Source: Leifsonia sp. Root112D2 (GTDB lineage Bacteria; Actinomycetota; Actinomycetes; Actinomycetales; Microbacteriaceae). From it: DNA of 64,000 nucleotides. The notes below the pieces were generated by a model. The model saw only the letters and a list, made by a program, of their open reading frames with translations, was not told the origin of the DNA and searched no databases. A program made the position numbers and the translations under genes. Shown here piece after piece: positions 57,374 to 64,000 of the stretch. Position 1 is the stretch's first letter; each line of letters opens with the position of its first letter. The stretch lies in the NCBI RefSeq assembly GCF_001424905.1, contig NZ_LMCU01000001.1, forward strand, positions 1,109,480-1,173,479, in the 5' to 3' direction.

Positions 57374-60016
57374 ATGACATTGACGTCAGACACTCAAGGA
57401 TTGACAACGAAACGAAGGAGGCGCCGAGTTGCGGCGCTTTCCGTGCTCAGCGCCGGGTTCGTCGTCGCATCGGCACTCTTTCCGCTCAGCGCCCAGGCTG
57501 CTCCATCGACGACGTACTTCGCGTCGCCCGACGGCAGCGGCTCAGGCAATTGCGTTCAAACCCGGCCGTGCTCGCTCGAGCATGCCCAAAACATCGTGCG
57601 GGGTAAGGCACACCGTGGCGACGTCAGGGTGGAACTCGCCGACGGCACCTACCGCATCACCAAGCCGCTGCAGTTTCGGGCGAACGACGGAGGCGGCGAG
57701 CACACGATCGAGTGGAAGGCTGCACCCGGTGCGCACCCTGTGATCTCGGGGGCCACGAAAGTCGGTGGCTGGGTGAAATCGGATGCCGGCTCCGGCATCT
57801 GGGAGGCCTCGACCCCGAGTGGGCTCGACACCCGCCAGCTCTTCGTGAACGGAACGATAGCGCCACGCGCAGCGATGCGACTGGCAAACTCGGATGTCAC
57901 GCCCACGGCGACCGGACTGACCATCAAGAACCCCGCGCTCAGCTCCCTCGCGACGCTCCCCGACCAGGGGCGCATCGAATTCGAGTCGCTCGGGGACTTC
58001 ACCAACCGCTACTCGCCGGTGAAAAGCATCAGCGGCAGCGAGATCACGATGAAGCAGCCGGCCTGGAACAACAACACCTGGGGCTGGGACACCGTGCAGA
58101 ACTCGTTCCTGGCCGGGCCGAGTTGGTACCTGGACAACTCCCTTCGATTCCTCACCGAGGTCGGCCAGTGGTACATCGATCCCGATGCAGGCACGCTCTA
58201 CTACAAGCCGGCGGCAGGGATCGACCCGAACAGCCTCGATGTCGAACTGCCGCGCCTGCAGTCGCTCGTCAGCATCGGTGGAACCTACCAGAAGCCGGTG
58301 ACGGGGCTTGCATTCAGCGGCATCCAGTTCACAGGCACCTCGTGGATGGGCCCATCCGTCGACGGATATGCAGACCAGCAGAACGGAACGTTCATCAAGG
58401 GCGCGTACGACTACCGCCCCGCGGATGCGTTCACCAGCTGCTCGCGTGGCTGCGAGATGTTCGAGCGCGCCCGCACCGACTGGTTCCAGGAGCCCGCGGC
58501 CGTGCAGGTGTCGGCGGCGAGCCGAATCTCGTTCACGGGTAACACGTTCACCAACCTTGGCCAGTCGGCCCTGGGAATCGGAAACGACGCCAACGCCACC
58601 TCGTCTGGAATCGGTCTCGGTGCCAGCAACATCAGCGTGGTGGGCAACCGCTTCATGGAGGACAGCGGGCATGGCGTGGTCGTCGGCGGTGTTCTGCCCG
58701 ACGCGCATCACCCGAGCGATTCGCGAATGACCAACAAGGACATCCTGATTCAAAACAACACGATCAACCGGGTGTCCGTCGATTACAAAGACAACAGCGG
58801 CATTCTCAGCACCTACGTCACGAATGCCAGCATTCTTCACAATGAGGTCTCCAACGTGCCGTACGACGGAATCGACACCGGTTTCGGATGGGGCATCAAC
58901 GACGCCGGCGGCTCGAACGACTACGTGGATCGCGGCTATTACAAGTGGAACACGCTCTACACGACGCCGACCACGCTGAAGAACACCCGCGTTGAGGCGA
59001 ACCTCGTTCACAACACGAAGTCGCGATTCGCAGACGGCGGAACCATCTACAACCTCTCCGCCAACCCTGGATCAACCTTCGACAAGAACTATCTCTTCAA
59101 CATCTCCGGGGTCGGGCTTTACCTGGACGAGGGCTCACGGTCGATGACCTGGGAGAGCAACGTCGTGCAGGGCGGCTCGTTCGTGTTCACAAACGCGTAC
59201 AGCCTGCGCAATAACACCAGCGACAACGTCATTCAGAACAACTGGTACAACTCCGGTGGCGTGTCGGCGCCGAATGCCGAGGCGCACAACAACAAGCTGG
59301 TCAACAACATCAAGGTGAATGGTGCTGACTGGCCGGCTGGTGCTCGCGCAGTGATCTGCGCATCCGGAGTCGAAGCGCAGTACCGCACCGCCCTGAACGC
59401 GAACCTGTTCGGGTTCACCGGATGCTCGACCGATTCACCGCTCGCATCGGGGTTCAGCATGGCAGGGGCATCCGCCCTGAGTGCGTACTTCGGCCAGAAC
59501 GGTAAGGCGTTTGGCATCGCCGCGAAGGGCGCAGACGTCTGGGGCGCCGGTGGCCAGCATGATGACCAGTTCGGGGCCATCTACCGCGCCGGTTCATTCA
59601 GCGACGCCTCGAGCGCTTCCGTTCGGGTGGTGTCGGTGAACGACGCCGATCCGTGGGCGAAGTCGGGCATCATGGTGCGCAACGATATGACGAAGGCTGG
59701 AGCATCGGGAGGATGCGCCGTCGTGGCTGCGACGGCTCGCAACGGAGTGGTCTTCGAATGGGATTCCAACGGTGACGGCTATCTCGACACGGATGCTAAG
59801 GCGAACGTCGACAGCCACAGGCCCGTCTGGGTGCGACTCACCCGCTCGGGAATGTCGTTCTCGGCCTCGTATTCGTACGATGGCGTGAACTATGTGCCGG
59901 TCGGCTCGCCGGTCACACTGGCCTCCGCGGCCGGCACGCAGGATGCCGGCATCTTCTCTACCTCGCACAACACCACCCAGTCGGCGATCAACCAGTTCGA
60001 CTCGCTGACGTATTAG
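57374..60016 (+). CDS. Secreted right-handed beta-helix protein (polysaccharide-active candidate)
   Basis: An 880-residue secreted protein. Its signal peptide runs from an RRRRR-containing n-region to SAQAAPS (cleavage near residue 43). Then SPDGSGSGNCVQTRPCSLEHAQNIVR, the start typical of pectate-lyase-fold proteins, follows with ADGTYRITKPL. The central part has right-handed parallel beta-helix repeats (GLAFSGIQFTG, ISFTGNTFTNLGQSALGIG, ISVVGNRFMEDSGHGVVVGG, ILIQNNTINRVSV, ASILHNEVSNVPYDGI). From about residue 680 a beta-sandwich domain (WAKSGIMVRNDM, YDGVNYVPVGSPVTL) follows, like carbohydrate-binding domains. It may be a lyase or glycosidase; the catalytic residues are not identifiable. 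Confidence 0.78.
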   Translation: MTLTSDTQGLTTKRRRRRVAALSVLSAGFVVASALFPLSAQAAPSTTYFASPDGSGSGNCVQTRPCSLEHAQNIVRGKAHRGDVRVELADGTYRITKPLQFRANDGGGEHTIEWKAAPGAHPVISGATKVGGWVKSDAGSGIWEASTPSGLDTRQLFVNGTIAPRAAMRLANSDVTPTATGLTIKNPALSSLATLPDQGRIEFESLGDFTNRYSPVKSISGSEITMKQPAWNNNTWGWDTVQNSFLAGPSWYLDNSLRFLTEVGQWYIDPDAGTLYYKPAAGIDPNSLDVELPRLQSLVSIGGTYQKPVTGLAFSGIQFTGTSWMGPSVDGYADQQNGTFIKGAYDYRPADAFTSCSRGCEMFERARTDWFQEPAAVQVSAASRISFTGNTFTNLGQSALGIGNDANATSSGIGLGASNISVVGNRFMEDSGHGVVVGGVLPDAHHPSDSRMTNKDILIQNNTINRVSVDYKDNSGILSTYVTNASILHNEVSNVPYDGIDTGFGWGINDAGGSNDYVDRGYYKWNTLYTTPTTLKNTRVEANLVHNTKSRFADGGTIYNLSANPGSTFDKNYLFNISGVGLYLDEGSRSMTWESNVVQGGSFVFTNAYSLRNNTSDNVIQNNWYNSGGVSAPNAEAHNNKLVNNIKVNGADWPAGARAVICASGVEAQYRTALNANLFGFTGCSTDSPLASGFSMAGASALSAYFGQNGKAFGIAAKGADVWGAGGQHDDQFGAIYRAGSFSDASSASVRVVSVNDADPWAKSGIMVRNDMTKAGASGGCAVVAATARNGVVFEWDSNGDGYLDTDAKANVDSHRPVWVRLTRSGMSFSASYSYDGVNYVPVGSPVTLASAAGTQDAGIFSTSHNTTQSAINQFDSLTY

Positions 60017-60024
60017 CGCGATCG

Positions 60025-60052
60025 GAGGGGCGGAGCGTGAAGCTCCGCCCTC
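60025..60052 (+). terminator. Hairpin after the beta-helix gene
   Basis: GGGCGGAGC (60028-60036) pairs with GCTCCGCCC (60042-60050) around a 5-base loop, 11 bases after the stop. There is no T tract, but it separates the beta-helix gene from the next promoter. Confidence 0.6.
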
Positions 60053-60068
60053 TGTGCGCGGTCTATAC

Positions 60069-60093
60069 AAACATCATACGTATGCCCTATTAT
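60069..60093 (+). promoter_or_regulatory. Operator copy 2 and -10 box of the sugar ABC operon
   Basis: AAACATCATACGTATG (60069-60084) equals 57304-57319. TATTAT (60088-60093) follows as -10 box, so the operator fills the -35 to -10 space and a bound protein would block the promoter. The palindrome core CATACGTATG is at 60075-60084. Confidence 0.65.
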
Positions 60094-60147
60094 CTGTACT
60101 ACGCCTCCTCGGAGTCGTCAATGAAGTCGACAAGACAAGGACATCTC

Positions 60148-61521
60148 ATGATCGGAATCCACCATGTGGTGCGTTCACGCCGCCGATCGGCGCTGACCGT
60201 CACCGCACTTGGCGCCGCAACGGCGCTTTTTGCTCTTACCGGGTGCAGCACCGGGACGAGCACAACGAACGGATCGTACGGTTTTCCCGAAGCCAAGCAG
60301 AACGCCTCCTCGACGATAACCGTCTGGGTCGACGCGGATCGCCAGGCCGCCGCGAAGGCATTTGAAAAGGCGAACCCCGACACCAAGATCAAGGTCGTCT
60401 CGTATGACGGCTCGGCGAACGGGTCGAATTCTTTCCGCACGAAGATGCAGCTCTTCGACAGGGCCGGCAGCGGCTGGCCCGATGTCGTGTTCTCCTCCCA
60501 GAATACCGACGCGGCCTGGGCAAGCCAGAAGAGCGGTGGCAAGCAGGCCTTCGCCGCCACCCTCGACAAGGGCCTTGTGCCTCAAAAGACTCTTGACGGC
60601 TTTGCTGCGGGCGCGCTCAACCCGTGCACCGTTGAGGGCCACGTCTACTGCCTACGCAACGACCTGGCCCAGGCGGTGCTCTGGTACAACAAGTCGCTCA
60701 TGGACCAGTTCGGGTACAGCATTCCAAAGACCTGGGAAGACTACGAGGCTCTCGGCGCCAAGGTCGCCAGCGAGCACCCTGGATACATCATCGGTACGGC
60801 GGGAGACGCCTGGACCCCCGAGGTGTTCATGTGGGCGAGCAAGTGTGAGGCCAACAATGTGACCGGACCCAAGGCCGTGACGGTGAAGACAGACACAACG
60901 CAGTGCAAGCGCGCTGCCTCGTTGCTCGACACGCTTCGCGAAAATGGCACGGTTCCGCCCGTCAGCGTGTTCACGCCGGAGTTCGTGAAGAAGTACACCG
61001 GCAAGGTGCTGATGATGCCCGGCCCCGCGTGGTACGCCGGCGCGATCTTCAACAACCCCCAGTCGCTCAACGTGCCCGCCGGCCAGCTGGCTGTTGCCGC
61101 TCCTCTTCCCTGGAAGGGTGAGGACAAGGCGGCTACCGGCAACGTCGGTGGCGGCACCTGGTTCATCTCCAGCCACTCGAAGAACCTCAAGGCGGCCGAG
61201 AAGTTCGTGCAGTACGTCACGACGGCGGATGCATACCAGGTCGACCTCGCACCGGGCTACCCCGCGTACTCGGCGGCCGCCGACAAGTGGATCGCGAAGC
61301 AGGACGCCAGCAAGTACTTTGCAACGCCCCTGCAGCCCATCGTGACCGCGGCCTCCCAGATCTGGGACGGCTGGGGCTACGGAATCTTCAGCCAGGAGGC
61401 CATCTGGGCCAAGACCATCACCACGGGCGTCGCCGGAGGCAAGACGATCTCCGAGCTGCTGCCCGCCTGGCAGACGGCGATCGAGAACCAGGCCAAGGTC
61501 GACGGATACAAGGTGAACTAA
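60148..61521 (+). CDS. Sugar ABC transporter substrate-binding lipoprotein
   Basis: A 457-residue family 1 solute-binding lipoprotein. The signal has an RSRRR n-region and lipobox LTGC. The mature part has ITVWVDADRQAAAKAFEKANPDTKIKVVSYDG and VLWYNKSLMDQFGYSIPKTWEDYEALG, both standard. Cys pairs in NPCTVEGHVYC and KCEAN...TQC suggest disulfides. ATG 60148 was chosen for the AAGGA seven bases before; ATG 60121 would add 9 residues. Shared operator with the beta-helix gene implies uptake of its products. Confidence 0.87.
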   Translation: MIGIHHVVRSRRRSALTVTALGAATALFALTGCSTGTSTTNGSYGFPEAKQNASSTITVWVDADRQAAAKAFEKANPDTKIKVVSYDGSANGSNSFRTKMQLFDRAGSGWPDVVFSSQNTDAAWASQKSGGKQAFAATLDKGLVPQKTLDGFAAGALNPCTVEGHVYCLRNDLAQAVLWYNKSLMDQFGYSIPKTWEDYEALGAKVASEHPGYIIGTAGDAWTPEVFMWASKCEANNVTGPKAVTVKTDTTQCKRAASLLDTLRENGTVPPVSVFTPEFVKKYTGKVLMMPGPAWYAGAIFNNPQSLNVPAGQLAVAAPLPWKGEDKAATGNVGGGTWFISSHSKNLKAAEKFVQYVTTADAYQVDLAPGYPAYSAAADKWIAKQDASKYFATPLQPIVTAASQIWDGWGYGIFSQEAIWAKTITTGVAGGKTISELLPAWQTAIENQAKVDGYKVN

Positions 61522-61522
61522 C

Positions 61523-62464
61523 ATGACCCTCGCTCCTCCGAGCGACCAACTGACCGCCGGCGCGAATGCGCGCCGGCGGTCGGCTCGGCCCGAGAGACGC
61601 CCTGCCGGGCGCGTGCCCATCGGGTACGTCTTCGTCTCTCTTTACACGGTTCTCGCCCTGGCCTTCGGCATCGTCCCGGCCATCTACGCGCTGGTACTCG
61701 CGTTCACTACCGGTGATGGCGGATTCGCCGGCCTCGACAACTTCGTCAAGGTCGTCACCGACTTCCGCTTTTGGCCGGCGGTGCTGCACGTCACGCTGTA
61801 CCTGGTCATCTGGCTGGTGATGCTTGTCATCTTCGTGGTGGCGCTGTCGCTCATCGTTCACGCGGTGAGAGTGCGCTGGGCAGGCACGACGCTGCGCTTT
61901 ATCTACTATCTCCCCGGGGCGCTTGCCGGAGCATCCAGCGTGCTGCTGTGGCTGTTCGTTCTCGACCCGACTGCCAGCCCGGTCAGCGGCCTTCTGCGCC
62001 TGATGGGCATGAACAGCTTTGTGCAGGTGATCCAGCCGGGAAACCTGCCGGTCATCTTCGCGATCATCGCCTTCTGGACCGGAGCTGGCGGCTGGATAGT
62101 GATCATGTATGGCGCGTTGAACAACGTGAGTACCGACGTGATCGAGGCCGCCCGCATCGACGGGGCGAATGCGTCGCAAATCGCGATGCGCATCCAGTTG
62201 CCGATGCTTCGCAAGTGGATTGCATACATGGGTGTGATGTCGCTCGCGGCAGGAACCCAGCTGTTCGTCGAACCACAGTTGCTCAGCCAGGCCAGTAACG
62301 CGGTGGTCCCCAACGACTACTCGCTCAACCAGCTGGCCTATCAGTACGCGTTTCAGCAGAACGACTTCAACGGCGCGGCCGCGATATCGCTCATCCTGCT
62401 GGTGGTCGCTCTTCTGCTGTCGTGGGTCTTCGTGACTCGCGGCGGCCTCTTCGAGAAGGAATGA
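61523..62464 (+). CDS. Sugar ABC transporter permease (MalF type)
   Basis: A 313-residue MalF-type permease. The EAA loop is VIEAARIDGANASQIAMRIQLPMLRKW. Six membrane segments follow a charged 30-residue cytoplasmic N-terminus. It starts one base after the binding-protein stop and overlaps nothing but is coupled to the next gene through ATGACGATG. No ATPase gene is in the window. Confidence 0.87.
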   Translation: MTLAPPSDQLTAGANARRRSARPERRPAGRVPIGYVFVSLYTVLALAFGIVPAIYALVLAFTTGDGGFAGLDNFVKVVTDFRFWPAVLHVTLYLVIWLVMLVIFVVALSLIVHAVRVRWAGTTLRFIYYLPGALAGASSVLLWLFVLDPTASPVSGLLRLMGMNSFVQVIQPGNLPVIFAIIAFWTGAGGWIVIMYGALNNVSTDVIEAARIDGANASQIAMRIQLPMLRKWIAYMGVMSLAAGTQLFVEPQLLSQASNAVVPNDYSLNQLAYQYAFQQNDFNGAAAISLILLVVALLLSWVFVTRGGLFEKE

Positions 62465-62466
62465 CG

Positions 62467-63372
62467 ATGACTTCACTCTCCACCGAACGTCGCCAGGGTG
62501 TCGGGCTTCCCGCGTGGGGCGGGCGCTCTGTCGCCGGGCTGATACTCGTTCTCTTCGTGCTGTTCTTCGTGATTCCCATCATCTGGCTGCTCTTCGCCGT
62601 CACGAAGACCTCACGGGCGCTGATCGTCTCGAACCCGTTCGCCATTGGCTCGTGGACCGATTTCATTGCGAACTGGAATCAGCTGTTCGGCTTTCAAGAC
62701 GGGGCCGTGACGGTCTGGATCGGCAACTCCGCGCTGTACACGCTCGGCGCGCTGGTGATCACCCTGATCGCCAGCATTCCCGCCGGGTACGCGCTGGCGC
62801 TCACCGATTTCAAGTTGCGCAAGGCGCTGCTGGTTCTGACGCTGGTCGTGATGCTCATACCGAGCACGGCGCTGGTGTTGCCGGTGTTCCTCGAGCTGAA
62901 CAGTGTCGGATTGATCGGTTCGCCGCTCTCGGTGATTCTGCCGATGTCGTTCTTTCCCTTTGGCGTGTATCTCACGTACATCTATTTCTCCACGAGTATC
63001 CCGCGCGACCTGCTCGCAGCTGCGCGCATCGACGGCTGCAGCGAGGTGCAGGTCTTCACGCGCATCGCGCTGCCGCTTGCCGCCCCCATTGTGGCGCTCG
63101 TCGCGTTCTTCAGCTTCGTTCAGAACTGGAACAACTTCTTCCTGCCATTCGTCATGTTGCCCTCCAGTGACGGGTATCCGATTCAGGTCGGTCTAACCTC
63201 GCTGCTGGCCGCGACCCCGGCGTTCAATCCCAGTTCTGCCGGATCGGACTCCGTACAATTGCCGACCCTGGCGTTGGCCACAATCATTTCGATCCTTCCA
63301 GTTCTCATCGTCTTCCTCTTCTCTCAGCGATTCCTCGTTGCGGGCATGACGGCGGGAGGAACCAAGGAATGA
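62467..63372 (+). CDS. Sugar ABC transporter permease (MalG type)
   Basis: A 301-residue MalG-type permease. The EAA loop is LAAARIDGCSEVQVFTRIALPLAAP, and the C-terminal QRFLVAGMTAGGTKE matches the family end (GxxxGxxK). ATG 62467 has AGAAGGA six bases upstream; ATG 62461 overlaps the previous stop. It pairs with the preceding permease. Confidence 0.87.
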   Translation: MTSLSTERRQGVGLPAWGGRSVAGLILVLFVLFFVIPIIWLLFAVTKTSRALIVSNPFAIGSWTDFIANWNQLFGFQDGAVTVWIGNSALYTLGALVITLIASIPAGYALALTDFKLRKALLVLTLVVMLIPSTALVLPVFLELNSVGLIGSPLSVILPMSFFPFGVYLTYIYFSTSIPRDLLAAARIDGCSEVQVFTRIALPLAAPIVALVAFFSFVQNWNNFFLPFVMLPSSDGYPIQVGLTSLLAATPAFNPSSAGSDSVQLPTLALATIISILPVLIVFLFSQRFLVAGMTAGGTKE

Positions 63373-63400
63373 CCGCATTGGCATATCAGGAGAACATCAA

Positions 63401-64000
63401 GTGAAAATAACCGGCTACCGCAGCCTGAACACCGTGCACGACTGGGGCCGGGTCACCGGCGACGTCAACGGCGTCATGAGCGGCAACACGACCACCGTGC
63501 CGGTGCTCATCATCGAGACCGATTCCGGAATCGAGGGAGTGGGCCTCGGCGCACACGCGGACATTGCCCGGATATTTCCCGCGATCGAGAGCGAAGATCC
63601 GAGGTCGGTCACCGCGCTCTACGACCGGATGCTCGACTGGGTGTTCAAGAGCGGTCACGCCGGATCGGTGTTCGGTGCGATCGGCGCCGTGGACATGGCG
63701 CTGTGGGACATCAAGGCGAAGGCGGCCGACGAGCCGTTGTGGCGCATGCTGGGAGGCCGCGAACGTTTCGTGCCGGCCTACGCATCCGGTCTGGAATTCG
63801 GGCTCTCCGAAGAAGATCTCGCCGCGCTCTACGAGAAGTTCGCCGATCGGGGGTTCAAGGCCGGCAAGCTGAAGGGCGGGCGCGACATCGAGCGGGATCT
63901 TCCTCGGCTCGAGATCATGCGGGGCATACTCGAACGCAATTCGCGTCACCCCGCTCTCATGTTCGACGCCAACGAATCATGGAACGTTGCGCAAGCAGGC
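63401..64000 (+). CDS. Enolase-superfamily (mandelate racemase-type) dehydratase, partial
   Basis: The first 200 residues of a protein that runs past the window end. GTG 63401 has CAGGAG eight bases upstream. The capping domain has TTVPVLIIETDSGIEGVGLG and GAIGAVDMALWDIKAKAADEPLWRMLGG, the family signature. The barrel starts with AGKLKGGRD, the KxK that supplies a Lys base, and FDANESW, where Asp is the first metal ligand. This places it with mandelate racemase/muconate-lactonising-type sugar-acid dehydratases or cycloisomerases. With the sugar importer it may process a uronic or aldonic acid; the remaining catalytic residues lie outside the window. Confidence 0.8.
   Translation, partial: MKITGYRSLNTVHDWGRVTGDVNGVMSGNTTTVPVLIIETDSGIEGVGLGAHADIARIFPAIESEDPRSVTALYDRMLDWVFKSGHAGSVFGAIGAVDMALWDIKAKAADEPLWRMLGGRERFVPAYASGLEFGLSEEDLAALYEKFADRGFKAGKLKGGRDIERDLPRLEIMRGILERNSRHPALMFDANESWNVAQAG

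Noticed and set aside
1..64000. CRISPR arrays, rRNA or tRNA genes
   Set aside because: No regularly spaced repeats, rRNA signatures or cloverleaf-like sequences were noticed in the intergenic regions.

Overview
The window is chromosomal DNA from a high-GC actinobacterium. The best fit is Microbacteriaceae (order Micrococcales). Supporting signs are the high GC content, frequent GTG starts, ATGA/GTGA overlaps between operon genes, TANNCT -10 boxes placed six bases before start codons, a repeated intergenic element of the GGTTGAGGAG...CTCGAAACC type, and overuse of the word GGATGC/GCATCC. No tRNA, rRNA, CRISPR array, transposase or integrase was seen. No intergenic stretch exceeds 300 bp.

Layout. 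(1) 0-4.2 kb: a zinc uptake operon (znuABC) with a Zur box and its repressor zur, followed by rpmB-rpmG-rpsN, which encode zinc-free forms of L28, L33 and S14. (2) 4.2-6.7 kb: an HU-type nucleoid protein and a CopD-CtaG fusion for cytochrome oxidase assembly. (3) 6.8-16.9 kb: a folate/one-carbon block (pabB, a GntR regulator, folP-purU-folD) facing a five-gene branched-chain-amino-acid-type ABC importer. A similar operator-like sequence precedes folP and the importer operon, which suggests one regulon. (4) 16.9-22.0 kb: housekeeping and orphan genes: a membrane-anchored unknown, a Pif1-like helicase, a serine-hydrolase-fold protein without its catalytic residues, a TMEM175-type channel and a DinB-fold protein. 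(5) 22.0-30.0 kb: a sugar cassette (ROK regulator, two permeases, binding protein, GH15-like and GH31 glycosidases). An identical 18-bp sequence ends the last gene before it and the last gene in it, as if the cassette was inserted by recombination.

(6) 30.0-30.8 kb: a FetB-like permease. (7) 30.8-52.4 kb: a large cluster for hydroaromatic acids (quinate/shikimate type). It holds a 3-dehydroshikimate dehydratase, a quinate/shikimate dehydrogenase, a tandem-fused type II dehydroquinase, two IclR and one LysR regulators, a second Liv-type importer with a permease-ATPase fusion, an MFS transporter, a TIM-barrel isomerase, an unusual SDR, two ketosteroid-dehydrogenase-like flavoproteins, an Old-Yellow-Enzyme-type reductase, a zinc alcohol dehydrogenase and a YciI protein. 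The core enzymes would convert quinate or shikimate to protocatechuate. The extra redox enzymes point to a wider or variant pathway and are the best candidate here for an undescribed system. (8) 52.5-57.3 kb: a Fic protein with a palindromic promoter, a cytochrome b561-molybdopterin oxidoreductase fusion, and a divergent XRE-cupin regulator/thioredoxin-reductase-like pair. (9) 57.3-64 kb: a secreted beta-helix protein, a sugar ABC importer and an enolase-superfamily dehydratase cut by the window end. The first two transcription units share a palindromic operator around CATACGTATG, consistent with polysaccharide or sugar-acid use.

All functions are read from sequence motifs and recalled family features. 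No database search was run.
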